A DNA stretch of 64,000 nucleotides, taken from contig JAGXRD010000104.1 in NCBI GenBank assembly GCA_018336035.1, forward strand, positions 28,018 through 92,017. Reading direction: 5' to 3'. The DNA is from Alphaproteobacteria bacterium (GTDB taxonomy: Bacteria; Pseudomonadota; Alphaproteobacteria; Ferrovibrionales; Ferrovibrionaceae). The notes beneath the pieces are model-generated. The model was not told where the DNA came from. It did no database searches and saw nothing but the letters and a program-made list of their open reading frames with translations. The position numbers and the translations under genes are program-made. Positions 25,912 through 35,194 of this stretch are shown here, in pieces. How positions within the stretch are numbered: position 1 is the stretch's first letter; every line of letters begins with the position of its first letter.

Positions 25912-26019
25912 ACTCCGGCTGCCGCGCAACTCCGGCTTGCAATATCCTGTCTTGACGGACCGCGATTGCGGGACCAAGATTCACAATACCGAAACATGCA
26001 GGAGGTCGGCCGTTCCGGT

Positions 26020-26475
26020 ATGAGCGAGGTTGTCACCTTGCAGCAGTTCCGGCGTTTGCCAGAGGACTCTGCCTCTCACGGGTCTGGCCATCACGGGTCT
26101 GCCCATGACGGGGCGGGGCAGGGTGCGGACGTCAAGCTGATCGTTGCCAGAAGCACCGACCCCAGGCCGGCGAGTGAGCCGGCCGTTTTTTTTGATCGCC
26201 GCGAATTCAACCTGATCCTCAACCTCTATGCCCGTATGGTCGGCATGGGCGAGTGGCGCGACTATGCCATCGGGCATGACCGCGAGAGCTGCAGTTTCGC
26301 GGTTTTCCGTCGCACCGCCGATGGCGCGCTCTATCGCATCGTGAAAACACCGAAGCTGGCGCGCAAGCAGGGCGCGTTTGCCATTATCGCGCAGGGCGGT
26401 CGTATCGTGCGACGCGGCAAGGAGCTTGCTGTCATGCTGCGCTTCTTCGAACCCAAGCGCGATGCCACGCTGTAA
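26020..26475 (+). CDS. DUF2794 protein
   Basis: The 151-residue product carries the DUF2794 domain at about 52-147: FFDRREFNLILNLYARMVGM, GEWRDYAIGHDRESCSFAVF and LYRIVKTPKLARKQGAFAII. This family is essentially confined to alphaproteobacteria and has no assigned function. The N-terminal 50 residues are variable and include three 15-base tandem units (26076-26120) coding for an HGSGH-like repeat. The ATG at 26020 has GGAGGT 13 bases upstream; ATG 25996 is an alternative. It is 108 bases after the receiver gene. Confidence 0.85.
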   Translation: MSEVVTLQQFRRLPEDSASHGSGHHGSAHDGAGQGADVKLIVARSTDPRPASEPAVFFDRREFNLILNLYARMVGMGEWRDYAIGHDRESCSFAVFRRTADGALYRIVKTPKLARKQGAFAIIAQGGRIVRRGKELAVMLRFFEPKRDATL

Positions 26476-26481
26476 GTCCAC

Positions 26482-26516
26482 AAAGAAAAAGGGCCCTCGC
26501 CAGTCAGCGAAGGCCC
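26482..26516 (-). terminator. Terminator of the Lys/Ala-rich peptide gene
   Basis: GGGCCCTCGC (26491-26500) pairs with GCGAAGGCCC (26507-26516) with one mismatch. On the minus strand the stem is followed by the T run complementary to AAAGAAAAA (26482-26490). Confidence 0.75.
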
Positions 26517-26555
26517 GGATCAGAAATCAGCTCTGATCAAACGCTCAACGGGTGA

Positions 26556-26777
26556 TCAGACCTTCTTGGCCTTCTTCGCGGCCGGCTTGGCAGCGGCCTT
26601 CTTCTCGCCAGTCTTCTTCTTGGTGGCAGTGGCCTTCTTCTCAGCCTTCTTCGCCGGCTTGGCGCTCTGGGTCTGGCTGGCGGCCTGGGCGGCCGGAGCA
26701 AAGGCGGGAGCAACAGTGCCGGCCAGGAAAGCGGCCATGGCGAAAGCAGCGGCAATCATTTTCACGCGGGTCAACAT
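26556..26777 (-). CDS. Exported Lys/Ala-rich small protein
   Basis: The 73-residue precursor has a signal peptide (LTRVKMIAAAFAMAAFLAGT, with cleavage likely after AQAA at residue 33). The mature part of about 40 residues is almost only Lys, Ala, Thr and Pro (PAKKAEKKATATKKK, KPAAKKAKKV). The mature peptide resembles histone H1-type tails but is predicted to be periplasmic or secreted. It has its own terminator. Function is unknown; similar short exported polycations are common and unannotated in alphaproteobacteria. Confidence 0.75.
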   Translation of the reverse strand: MLTRVKMIAAAFAMAAFLAGTVAPAFAPAAQAASQTQSAKPAKKAEKKATATKKKTGEKKAAAKPAAKKAKKV

Positions 26778-26926
26778 CAGGGTCCATCCCTATGCAATGT
26801 GCTGCAAACCGGTCAGTCGCGAGCAGTGACGAATCACCGGCTGCATCGCGATCACGTTGCGCCTGTCGCATGCAATCGGCAATGGGCGATATTTTCGCTG
26901 CGACGTCGTGTCGGTTTACGGGAAGT

Positions 26927-28240
26927 TTATACCTGCAGGAGCGCGGTGAGTTCGCGACGATGTTTCGCGACGTTCGGCCGATCCTGCAAACGCCGCTCCA
27001 GATGCGGTTTTATCGCGGCTTTTTCACCTGCTTTGGCCCCGGCCTGCAGCCACAACTGCCAGAACAGATCGCGCTGCGCATGACTGCCGCCGATCTGCTG
27101 CAGGCCATTGAGTGCCGCAGGTAATTTTTCGTAGACCTGTCGCCAGTCGCCGCGTCCGTAGGCCTCGACGCCTTCAGCCAGCGGCAGGCCGACCAGACGC
27201 CAGATCCGCGTCGTGAGCTGCTCAGGCTGGCTGGCGACGTAATCGCGCAAGCTGCGCAGCAAGTCCTTTGCCGCAGCGTCTCGACCGGCGCGGCTGAGCG
27301 CCAGCAGGTAATGCGCATCCAGGAACGGCTCGATATGTTCAGGCCCGCGCTTCTCGACATAGTCGGCGACATCCTGCCAGCGATTGCCGACATCCAGACC
27401 GGCGAATTCCAGCCGCGCCAGCAGGGCCACGGCATTCACCTGGTCCTGGCTATACTCCTTCCACACGCCCCAGACCTGTTCGTCATAGAGGCGCAATGCC
27501 TCGTCGGGCCGGTCGGCGTCGATGGCAAACAGGGCGGCATGCCACCAGTTGTGGCTGCGCATGAAGGAATTCTTCTCGGCCCAGCCATCGGAAAAGCCGA
27601 GCATGGTCTGCAGGCCCTCGGCACAGCGACCCTGGGTTTCCATCACATGCGCCAGTGCATGCTGGGCCCAGGGTTCGTTGCGCTTCAGCGCAATCGCCTG
27701 TCGCGCCGCCATCTCGGCTTCATCCAGCCGGTTCATTTCCTCCAGCCCGAAGGCCAGCATGCCATGCATCTCGGCACTGTCGCGGTGATGCGGCAGCGCC
27801 GCCTGTGCGATGCGCAGCATCCCGGCCAGGTCGCCGACATGGAACATGTGGAACTGCGTCATCTTCACGGCGGCCAGGTCCTGCGGCCAGCGCGTGGCGA
27901 TGTCTTCGGTCAGCCTGATCGCCGTTTCAGCGTCGCCGACCACCCAGGCCGAAACCTGTGCATGCCACAACCGCTCGCGTTCGGTGGCGCGGGCCAGATG
28001 CGGCTCGGCATTGCGCAGCCAGGGCCGTGCTTTGGCGACTGACTCTCCGGTCTGCAGGAACATTTCCAGCGCCGCCGCCTTGGCCTGCGCCATCACGCAG
28101 CCCGGATCGGCGCGCGCCGCCTCCCACACGGCCGCCGCCGTGGTGCCATAGGTCAGGAAGCTGGTGTCGAAGGTGTTGAGACCTTCGATGGCGGCCGGAT
28201 TGTCAGTGGCGATGTCGAGGCCCCAGCGATCCTTCAGCAT
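26927..28240 (-). CDS. TTC38-type tetratricopeptide repeat protein
   Basis: The 437-residue cytoplasmic protein matches the tetratricopeptide-repeat-38 family. Hallmarks are WHAQVSAWVVGDAETAIRLT, MTQFHMFHVGDLAGMLR, AEMHGMLAFGLEEMNRLDEA, AQHALAHVMETQGRCAEGL and SHNWWHAALFAIDADRPDEA. The HALAHV and HNWWH histidines are conserved in the family and look like more than structural residues. Its ATG overlaps the stop of the M81 peptidase gene (TAATG), so the two are coupled and probably act on the same substrate. Confidence 0.85.
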   Translation of the reverse strand: MLKDRWGLDIATDNPAAIEGLNTFDTSFLTYGTTAAAVWEAARADPGCVMAQAKAAALEMFLQTGESVAKARPWLRNAEPHLARATERERLWHAQVSAWVVGDAETAIRLTEDIATRWPQDLAAVKMTQFHMFHVGDLAGMLRIAQAALPHHRDSAEMHGMLAFGLEEMNRLDEAEMAARQAIALKRNEPWAQHALAHVMETQGRCAEGLQTMLGFSDGWAEKNSFMRSHNWWHAALFAIDADRPDEALRLYDEQVWGVWKEYSQDQVNAVALLARLEFAGLDVGNRWQDVADYVEKRGPEHIEPFLDAHYLLALSRAGRDAAAKDLLRSLRDYVASQPEQLTTRIWRLVGLPLAEGVEAYGRGDWRQVYEKLPAALNGLQQIGGSHAQRDLFWQLWLQAGAKAGEKAAIKPHLERRLQDRPNVAKHRRELTALLQV

Positions 28241-29745
28241 TATTTGGCGGCGTCCTGCCAGTCGTTGATCTTGTCGAGCGGATAGATTGGCCGGCGCACA
28301 TTCTTGTAGGGAATGATGCTGTTGTCGGACGTGGTGACGCCTTCTCCGTCAAGAGTGAAGGTTGCTTTGGCAAGGGGTGCGAAACCGGCGCGATAATGGA
28401 TGCGCGACTTCAGCAGCAGGAATTTCTTGTGCTCAGGCTCGATGCCGACCGAGCGGAACACGCCGGTATCCCAGGGTTCGTGATGCCGCGAGACAATAAC
28501 AATTTGCATCCTGCCATCCACTTCCAGCACGGCCGTGGGCCCCATCATCACCTTGTAACCCGTATACATCGGGCCGCGCACGATCCATTCGCCGTCGGTC
28601 AGCGTCTTGACCTTGCCGGTGACTTTCAGCGGCTTGCCCTTCAGCTGCAGCGACGGCATGTCGCTCTTGCCGCCGAGATCGAGCGTCACCGTGGCGCCGA
28701 CGCCGGCCTTCTGCATGGTCTCAACAGCTGCCGGATCCCAGACCGCGCCGACGGCGACATCTTCGAGGCCCTGCTTCAGCACTTCGGCAATCACCATCAT
28801 CACATCCTGCGTGCCGCCCGAGCCGCAGTTGTCGGCATGGTCGAGCAGGATCACCGGCCCGCCGAGATTTTTCGCACCCTCGCGCTTGGCCTTGGCCACC
28901 GTCTCGCCCAGGTCGCGGTGCTGGTAGATATGCAGGTCGCGCTTGTCCCACACCTTGGCCGCAATCGCATCGGCGGCGGCATCGGCCTGTTTCTGGTCGT
29001 TGCCCACGGTGATCACGGTGGTGCCGGCATCCTTGATGTCGGCCATGGCGAAGCCGCCGAACACGCTGGCGCAGGGCAGGCCCTTGGCCTCTTCATCGAC
29101 GCAGGCCTGGATCGCCGATTTCATCGGCTCATCGTCGGTGCCCTGGCACAGCGTCTGCGACAGCAGCGGCAACTGGCGCAGCGCCATCGCCGGCTTGGCG
29201 CGTTTGCCGGCCAGATAGTCCATCACCACACGGCCGACCTGGCCGGCCACCACATCCATATCGACATGCGGATAGGTCTTGTAGCCGATCAGCGCCGTGC
29301 AGTTGTTCACCATCTTGGGCGTCAGGTTGCAATGCAGGTCGAGCGTGACCGCAATCGGCAGGTCGGGCGCGATCTTGCGGATGTTTTCCAGCAGTGTGCC
29401 TTCGCCGTCCTCCAGGCCCTCGACCGCCATAGCGCCATGCAGGTCGAGCAGGCAGCCGTCGCAGCCGGCGCGTATGGCCTCCAGGATCGGATCGGTCAGC
29501 CGCTTGTAGGCATCGGCGGTGACCGGCCCGCTCGGCATGGCCTCGGCGGCCATCGGCAGCACCACTTCGGCGCCGTATTCCTTCGCCAGGTTGAGATAGA
29601 CGCCGAGCGGCATGTTGGTCTTGCCATAGGCATTGATGGCGGCCTGGCCGGTATAAAGCCCCCAGGCTTCGAAACGGGCGAAATCGGTTACCAGCGGCGA
29701 GAAGGTGTTGGTCTCGTGCTTCACCATCGCGAGGACAAGCTTCAT
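28240..29745 (-). CDS. M81-family metallopeptidase (MlrC-like)
   Basis: The 501-residue protein belongs to the microcystinase-C family of zinc metallohydrolases. Indicative segments are MVKHETNTFSPLVTDFARFE at the N-terminus, LLDLHGAMAVEGLEDGEGTL, VTLDLHCNLTPKMV, GYKTYPHVDMD and LLDHADNCGSGGTQDVMMVI. MlrC degrades linear peptides in the microcystin pathway, but most members are of unknown substrate and no mlrA, mlrB or mlrD is nearby. It is cotranscribed with the TTC38-like gene downstream. Confidence 0.88.
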   Translation of the reverse strand: MKLVLAMVKHETNTFSPLVTDFARFEAWGLYTGQAAINAYGKTNMPLGVYLNLAKEYGAEVVLPMAAEAMPSGPVTADAYKRLTDPILEAIRAGCDGCLLDLHGAMAVEGLEDGEGTLLENIRKIAPDLPIAVTLDLHCNLTPKMVNNCTALIGYKTYPHVDMDVVAGQVGRVVMDYLAGKRAKPAMALRQLPLLSQTLCQGTDDEPMKSAIQACVDEEAKGLPCASVFGGFAMADIKDAGTTVITVGNDQKQADAAADAIAAKVWDKRDLHIYQHRDLGETVAKAKREGAKNLGGPVILLDHADNCGSGGTQDVMMVIAEVLKQGLEDVAVGAVWDPAAVETMQKAGVGATVTLDLGGKSDMPSLQLKGKPLKVTGKVKTLTDGEWIVRGPMYTGYKVMMGPTAVLEVDGRMQIVIVSRHHEPWDTGVFRSVGIEPEHKKFLLLKSRIHYRAGFAPLAKATFTLDGEGVTTSDNSIIPYKNVRRPIYPLDKINDWQDAAK

Positions 29746-29852
29746 GGGGCGGCGATCCTGTTCTTGTTCGTAAGCAGATGAATCAAGCTTAAGTCCGCCG
29801 GATCGGCCTTGTCACGAGGGATGCGAATGGTTCGGGCATGGTTCGCACTGCA

Positions 29853-29887
29853 CAAAAAAAGACCCCGGCGGTTTCCCGCCGGGGTCT
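29853..29887 (-). terminator. Terminator of the Bax-inhibitor-1 gene
   Basis: A perfect 12-bp stem AGACCCCGGCGG (29860-29871) / CCGCCGGGGTCT (29876-29887) with a 4-base loop lies just past the stop of the minus-strand gene. A seven-base T run (complement of 29854-29860) follows. Confidence 0.9.
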
Positions 29888-29911
29888 TCTGGAACCGGGT
29901 TTAAACCGGGA

Positions 29912-30637
29912 TCACTCGTTCTTCTGGCCGAACAGGCTGAGCAGGGCCATGAAGATGTTCAGGAAGTTCAGGTACAGCGAGGTGGCGCCGAACACCGCCT
30001 GCTTGGTCTGCAGGTCGGCCGGGTCACCCTCGTAGAACTCCGACTTGATGCGCTGCGTGTCGAAGGCGGTCAGGCCGGTGAAGACCAGCACGGTGATCGC
30101 CGAGATCGCGAACTGCAGCACGCTCGAGCCCAGGAAGATGTTCACCACGCTGGCGATGACCAGGCCGATCACGCCCATGAACAGGAAGGTGCCCATGCCG
30201 GTCAGGTCGCGCTTGGTGGTGTAGCCCCACAGGCTCATCGCGCCGAACATCGCCGCGGTGATGAAGAAGATGCGCAGGATCGACGTGCCGGTGTAGACCA
30301 TGAAGATGGTCGAGATCGACAGGCCCATCGTCGCGGTGAAGGCCCAGTACAGGCCTTGCACGGCGGCGGCCGACATCTTGTTGGCAGCAAAGCTCATCAC
30401 CAGCAGGATGCCAATCGGGGCCAGCATGACCACGAAGGACATGCCGCCGGTGAACAGGGTGCTCATCAGCGCGGGAGACTGCGAAACCAGCAGGGCGACG
30501 ATGGCGCTCAGCGCCAGACCGGAGCCCATGTAGTTGTAGACCCGCAGCATGTAGCTGCGCAGGGCCTGATCCACCACCGCACGATCAATCGTGGTGGTGC
30601 CGTAGCCATAGCGCGGCTGGTTGAACGGGGTCGCCAT
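29912..30637 (-). CDS. Bax inhibitor-1/YccA-family membrane protein
   Basis: The 241-residue protein has seven hydrophobic helices and BI-1 motifs: LRSYMLRVYNYMGSGLALSA, AMFGAMSLWGYTTKRDLTGM and FTGLTAFDTQRIKSEFYEGD, the last with the paired Asp/Arg of the pH-sensing site. Members conduct Ca2+ or protect membrane-protein quality control (YccA inhibits FtsH in E. coli). The start follows GAGGAGG. It is a single-gene unit with its own promoter and terminator. Confidence 0.92.
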   Translation of the reverse strand: MATPFNQPRYGYGTTTIDRAVVDQALRSYMLRVYNYMGSGLALSAIVALLVSQSPALMSTLFTGGMSFVVMLAPIGILLVMSFAANKMSAAAVQGLYWAFTATMGLSISTIFMVYTGTSILRIFFITAAMFGAMSLWGYTTKRDLTGMGTFLFMGVIGLVIASVVNIFLGSSVLQFAISAITVLVFTGLTAFDTQRIKSEFYEGDPADLQTKQAVFGATSLYLNFLNIFMALLSLFGQKNE

Positions 30638-30671
30638 AGGTATGCCTCCTCAAGACAAAGTTGGTGAACAG

Positions 30672-30700
30672 CATATTGTCAGTGCCGGGGTGAAATTCAA
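30672..30700 (-). promoter_or_regulatory. Candidate promoter of the Bax-inhibitor-1 gene
   Basis: On the minus strand TTGAAT (complement of 30695-30700) and AATATG (complement of 30672-30677) are separated by 17 bases, about 35 bases before the start codon. Confidence 0.4.
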
Positions 30701-30893
30701 GAATAAACCCTGCATAAAAATTCTTTATAAGTCATTCTGGTGACGGAGATTTTTCATCCGAACGGCGGTTTTGCCGCCAAATTGCGCTGCTGCCGATTTT
30801 GTGACGGCGGCCCTCGTCAGGCGGCCGGCCAGGGCGTACAAAGATAGCGCCTCCCGACGATGGCGGAAAACCGCCAATTTCTGTGAAAGTTTC

Positions 30894-32084
30894 ATGACCG
30901 ACAATTCCCGCGCGACCACCTCGCTGTGGCGCCTGACCCTGATTCTCGGCGCATTGAGTGCCTTCACGCCGCTGGCGGTCGACATGTATCTGCCGGGCCT
31001 GCCGGCGCTGGAACGGACTCTGCAGACCGATTCGGGCGGCGTGCAGCGCACCCTGTCGGTGTTTTTCCTCGGCCTCGCCATCGGCCAGCTCATTCTCGGG
31101 CCCTTAAGCGACCGCTATGGCCGGCGCGGCCCGCTGCTGGTCGGCAACCTGCTCTATATCGGTGCCTCGGTGGCCTGCGCGCTGGCGCCCAATATCGACA
31201 GCCTGATCGCCGCGCGTTTCGTGCAGGCGCTGGGCTCCTGCGCCGGCATGGTGATCTCGCGCGCCATGGTGCGCGACCTGTTCGAACCGCGCGAAGGCGC
31301 CCGCGTGATGTCGCTGCTGATGCTGGTCACCGGCGTGGCGCCGATCCTGGCGCCGCTGATCGGCGGTGCGGTGCTGGCGGTGTTCGACTGGCAGGCGATC
31401 TTCTGGCTGATCGCGGCTTTCGCCATGCTGGTGATGATCGCCGCCCGACTGTGGTTGAATGAAACGCGCGGGCCCCAGCCCGATATGCGGCTGACGCTCG
31501 GCTCGGCCCTGCGCGTCTATGCCGAATTGCTCACCACGCGGCGCTATATGGGCTATGCGCTGGCGTCCGGCTTTGGCCTGGGCGGGCTGTTCTCCTATAT
31601 CGCGGCCTCGCCTTTCGTGTTCATCGATCTCTATCAGCTCTCGCCGCAGGCGTTTGGCTGGGTCTTCGGCATCAATGCGGTCGGCATCATAGGCTTCTCG
31701 CAGGTCAACCGCGCGCTGCTGCGGCGCTTCACGCTGGACGAAGTGCTGATCGTCGCGCTCTTTGCCATGGCGGCGGCCGGTCTGCTGCTGCTGGTCTGCA
31801 CGGCGTTTTCCATCGGCGGAATCTGGGGCGTGTGGATTCCACTGTTCCTCTACATCACCAGCCTGGGCGCCGTGCTGCCCAATGCCGCCGCCAGCGCGAT
31901 GGCCACCGAAGCGCATCGCGCCGGCTCGGCCGCAGCCCTGATCGGCACGCTGCAATTCGGGCTGGGGGCCGGGACCAGCGGTCTGGTCAGCCTGCTGCAT
32001 GCCAGTCCGGCTTTGGGCATGGGTGTGATCGTGGCGGTCTGCGGCTGCACCGGCCTCGTAGCGCGACTGGTGCTGGTGCGCTAG
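30894..32084 (+). CDS. MFS drug-resistance transporter, Bcr/CflA type
   Basis: The 396-residue protein has 12 membrane helices. The Bcr/CflA signature near the N-terminus is FTPLAVDMYLPGLPALERTL, motif A is GPLSDRYGRRGPLLVGNLLY, and motif C is in the fifth helix (LMLVTGVAPILAPLIGGAVL). It is a proton-coupled exporter of drugs or other small molecules such as amino acids or dipeptides. The start is the ATG at 30894, which follows GTGAAAG. It converges on the methyltransferase gene with no gap, sharing no terminator that I can see. Confidence 0.9.
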   Translation: MTDNSRATTSLWRLTLILGALSAFTPLAVDMYLPGLPALERTLQTDSGGVQRTLSVFFLGLAIGQLILGPLSDRYGRRGPLLVGNLLYIGASVACALAPNIDSLIAARFVQALGSCAGMVISRAMVRDLFEPREGARVMSLLMLVTGVAPILAPLIGGAVLAVFDWQAIFWLIAAFAMLVMIAARLWLNETRGPQPDMRLTLGSALRVYAELLTTRRYMGYALASGFGLGGLFSYIAASPFVFIDLYQLSPQAFGWVFGINAVGIIGFSQVNRALLRRFTLDEVLIVALFAMAAAGLLLLVCTAFSIGGIWGVWIPLFLYITSLGAVLPNAAASAMATEAHRAGSAAALIGTLQFGLGAGTSGLVSLLHASPALGMGVIVAVCGCTGLVARLVLVR

Positions 32085-32690
32085 TCAGGACTTTCGTTGC
32101 GCCAGCCAGACGGTATGGCCGGCGCAGTCGGCGTCATTCGCCGTATGGCCCACCACATCGAAGCCGTTTGCGGCCAGCAATGCGCGGTACTCCTCCGGCG
32201 CCAGGCTGGCGTGATACAGCGCCTCGCCGGCATGGTCGCCGGTGGCTTCGCCCTGCGCCGGCCCGCTGGTGAACATCAGTGCGGCCTTGGGCGCGGCATG
32301 ATCGCGGAAGCTCGCGAACATCGCGCGCTGGTCGTCAAAGGGCAGGTGGAAGAAGCTATCCCATGCGATCAGCCCGTTGAACTGCCTGCCCAGCGTAAGG
32401 CCGCGCATATCACCCTCGATCCACTCATGCTGCGGAAAGCGCTGGCGACAGAGTGTGAGTAAAGTCGGCGCGGTATCGACGCCGGTGACGCTGTGGCCCT
32501 GCGCAATCAGCCAACTCGCAATCGGCTCCGCATGGCCGCAGCCGAGATCCAGCACGGTGGCTTGCGCAGGCAGCAGCGCGGCGAAACGCTCCAGCCAGCC
32601 GCGCTCGAACAACGCGCGGCTGCGCACAGCGTCGAATTCACGCGCCTTGCGTTCGTAAATCCCGGCGATGTCTTCGTGTCTGGCTGTCAT
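32085..32690 (-). CDS. Class I SAM-dependent methyltransferase
   Basis: The 201-residue protein has the SAM-binding motif I VLDLGCGHAEPIASWLIAQG, followed by GVDTAPTLLTLC (acidic loop) and EGDMRGLTLGRQFNGLIAWD. FHLPFDDQRAMFASFRDHAA matches the methyltransferase_25 type. The substrate is unknown. The ATG at 32690 overlaps the stop of the ABC permease gene (ATGA), which fixes the start and couples it to that operon. Confidence 0.85.
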   Translation of the reverse strand: MTARHEDIAGIYERKAREFDAVRSRALFERGWLERFAALLPAQATVLDLGCGHAEPIASWLIAQGHSVTGVDTAPTLLTLCRQRFPQHEWIEGDMRGLTLGRQFNGLIAWDSFFHLPFDDQRAMFASFRDHAAPKAALMFTSGPAQGEATGDHAGEALYHASLAPEEYRALLAANGFDVVGHTANDADCAGHTVWLAQRKS

Positions 32691-35194
32691 ACGGTCCGCA
32701 ACAGCGGCGCCGGTTTCGCGGCAAGTGCCTGCCATGCTCCAGCCAAACCTAAAAGCAGCGTCGCTGCGACGCCGCCGAGCGCGGTCGCTGCTGCCACACC
32801 GGGCGCGAAGTAGAATTGTGCATTCATCAGCACGGTCACCATCGCCCAGGCGGCGGCCCAGCCGAGCAGGAACGCCAGCAAGGCGCCCACAAGTCCGACG
32901 GTGCCATATTCGATCACATGCGCCAGGATCACATCGCGCCGTGTCGCGCCCAGTGCTTTCAGGATCGCGCCTTCCTTCAGGCGGCGGCGATGTTCGGCGG
33001 CCAGCGCGCCTGCCAGCACGATCAGTCCGGCAATCAGCGTGATGGCGGCGGCCCCGCGCACGGCGGCGCCCAGCTTCAGCACGATACTGTTGAGTTCGGT
33101 CAGCACGTCTTTCATGCGCACAACCGAGATGCCGGGGAATTTCTGCGTCACGCTGCGGAACAGGTCCAGTTCCGCGGCCGGGCTGGCCTTCACCGTGGCC
33201 AGGAAAGTGTGCGGCGCACGTTCCAGCAGACCGGGCGAGAAGACCAGCACGAAGTTGATGCCCATCGAACTCCAGTCGAGCTGACGGATGCTGGCGATCT
33301 CGGCCTCGATATCGCGGCCCAGCACATTCACCGTCAGCTTGTCGCCGAGGCCGACATTCAGCCCCTGTGCGGCCCTCTCCTCGATGGAGATCAGCGGCGG
33401 GCCGTTATAGTCGCGCGGCCACCATTTGCCGGCCGTCAGCTTTGAGCCGGCCGGCAGGTCGCGCGCATAGGTCAGGCCACGGTCGCCCTGCAACACCCAG
33501 CGCTGCTCGGCAGCGACTTCGATCTGCGCCGCGGGCACGCCTTTCACCTGCGTGATACGGCCGCGCAGGTTGGGCACGGTGTCGAGATCGCGCGCGCCGG
33601 GCGAGCCCAGCACGGTGCTGCGGAACTCATCCATCTGGCTGGGCTGGATATCGACGAAGAAGAAGGCCGGCGCTTCATCGGGCAGGCGCTCTTCCACCTG
33701 GGCATGCAGGTTGCTTTCCACCAGCGTGATCGCCACCAGCAGCGTGAGCGACACGCCGAGCGACAGCAGCAGGGCGGCGGTGGCCGCACCGGGTCGGTGC
33801 AGGCTGGCAAAGGCGAGTTTCAGCCGCACGTCGCGCGGACGGATGCGGCGCGCGACTTTGGCGACGCCGCCGGCAATCAGGCGGAACAGCAGGAAGGCAA
33901 CAATGGCGGCGAAGACGAACGACATCGCGAAGCGACGCTCGTCGGTGCCGAGGATGGCCAGCGCCGCCAGCGCCACGAACAGCGCCAGCGTGGCGATCAC
34001 ATAGCCGGGGCGGGGCAGGCGGCGGCCGGGCGCCACCAGGTCGCGATACAGAGCGGCCGGACGGATTTCGGCGGCGCGCGCCAGCGGCCAGATGGTGAAG
34101 GCCAGCGCCACCAGCAGGCCGTAAGCCGCCGCCAGCGCCAATGGCTGCCAGTAGATACCCGGCACCAGCGGCAACGGCAGCACCTGGGCCAGCGCACCGG
34201 CGGCGAGATTCGGCAGGGCTGCGCCCAGGACCAGACCGATGCCGATTCCGACCACGGCAAGTACCAGTGTCTGCCAGAGATAGACGCGGAAAATGAGTCC
34301 CGACGTGGCGCCGAGCGATTTCAGCGTCGCAATCGTCGGCGTCTTGCCGGCCAGATGGGCATGGACGGCATTGGCGACGCCGACGCCGCCGATCAGCAAA
34401 GCCGTGAGCCCGACCAGCACCAGGAACAGTCCGGCGCGATCAAGGAAGCGCCGCACGCCGGGGCTGCCTTCCTTCCAGTCGCGCATGCGCCAGCCGGATT
34501 CGGCGAAGTCGCGTTTGGCGATCTCCTGCACCTGCGGCGCGGTCAGGCCCGAGGTCAGCTTCACGCTGTAATGCCAGTAGGCCATGGTGCCGGGCTGCAC
34601 CAGTTTGGTCGCTTCCAGCGCGGAGGTGGCGATCATTACGCGCGGGCCCAGTGTCAGGCCTTCGGTGGCGCGGTCGGGTTCGCGCGCGATCACGGCGCGG
34701 ATTTCGAATTCGGCTTCGCCGATGCCCAGCCTGTCGCCGATGGCGGCCTCCAGCCGGATCAGGGTCTGCGGATCGACAGCGACACCGGCCAGGCCATTTT
34801 TCATCGCCAGCAGGTCGTGGATATTGCCCGGCTGCTCCAGTTCGATGCGACCGTAGAGCGGATAGGCGTTATCGACGGCTTTCAGTTCCACCAGCGTGCG
34901 CTGGTCACTGCGGATCGCATGCGCCATGGCGCGCATCTGCACGGCCTGCGCCACCTGGCCATGACTTTCGAGGAAGGCCTGTTCCTGCGGCGTGGTGGGG
35001 CGATGGATCAGGCGGAATTCGATATCGCCACCCAGCAGGCTGCGGCCGTCGCGCTCGAGACCAGCAACGATAGAGGCACCCAATGTGCCAATACCGGCGA
35101 TGACGGCGACGCCGAGACCGAGACAGGCGACGAAGAGGCGGAAGCCGCGCAGGCCGCCGCGCAGTTCACGAAGCGAGAATTTGAGCGACAGCAT
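32687..35194 (-). CDS. ybbP: FtsX-type ABC transporter permease (YbbP-like)
   Basis: The 835-residue permease has the YbbP layout. A first helix (RGFRLFVACLGLGVAVIAGI) and a large periplasmic domain (about 45-250) come first. A block of helices at about 255-450 follows, then a second periplasmic domain, and three C-terminal helices around the FtsX motif EGAILKALGATRRDVILAHV. With the ATPase encoded upstream it should act as a mechanotransmission system at the inner membrane rather than an importer. It overlaps the ATPase gene by one base and the methyltransferase by four. Conservation next to a TesA-like gene copies the enterobacterial tesA-ybbA-ybbP arrangement. Confidence 0.9.
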   Translation of the reverse strand: MLSLKFSLRELRGGLRGFRLFVACLGLGVAVIAGIGTLGASIVAGLERDGRSLLGGDIEFRLIHRPTTPQEQAFLESHGQVAQAVQMRAMAHAIRSDQRTLVELKAVDNAYPLYGRIELEQPGNIHDLLAMKNGLAGVAVDPQTLIRLEAAIGDRLGIGEAEFEIRAVIAREPDRATEGLTLGPRVMIATSALEATKLVQPGTMAYWHYSVKLTSGLTAPQVQEIAKRDFAESGWRMRDWKEGSPGVRRFLDRAGLFLVLVGLTALLIGGVGVANAVHAHLAGKTPTIATLKSLGATSGLIFRVYLWQTLVLAVVGIGIGLVLGAALPNLAAGALAQVLPLPLVPGIYWQPLALAAAYGLLVALAFTIWPLARAAEIRPAALYRDLVAPGRRLPRPGYVIATLALFVALAALAILGTDERRFAMSFVFAAIVAFLLFRLIAGGVAKVARRIRPRDVRLKLAFASLHRPGAATAALLLSLGVSLTLLVAITLVESNLHAQVEERLPDEAPAFFFVDIQPSQMDEFRSTVLGSPGARDLDTVPNLRGRITQVKGVPAAQIEVAAEQRWVLQGDRGLTYARDLPAGSKLTAGKWWPRDYNGPPLISIEERAAQGLNVGLGDKLTVNVLGRDIEAEIASIRQLDWSSMGINFVLVFSPGLLERAPHTFLATVKASPAAELDLFRSVTQKFPGISVVRMKDVLTELNSIVLKLGAAVRGAAAITLIAGLIVLAGALAAEHRRRLKEGAILKALGATRRDVILAHVIEYGTVGLVGALLAFLLGWAAAWAMVTVLMNAQFYFAPGVAAATALGGVAATLLLGLAGAWQALAAKPAPLLRTV

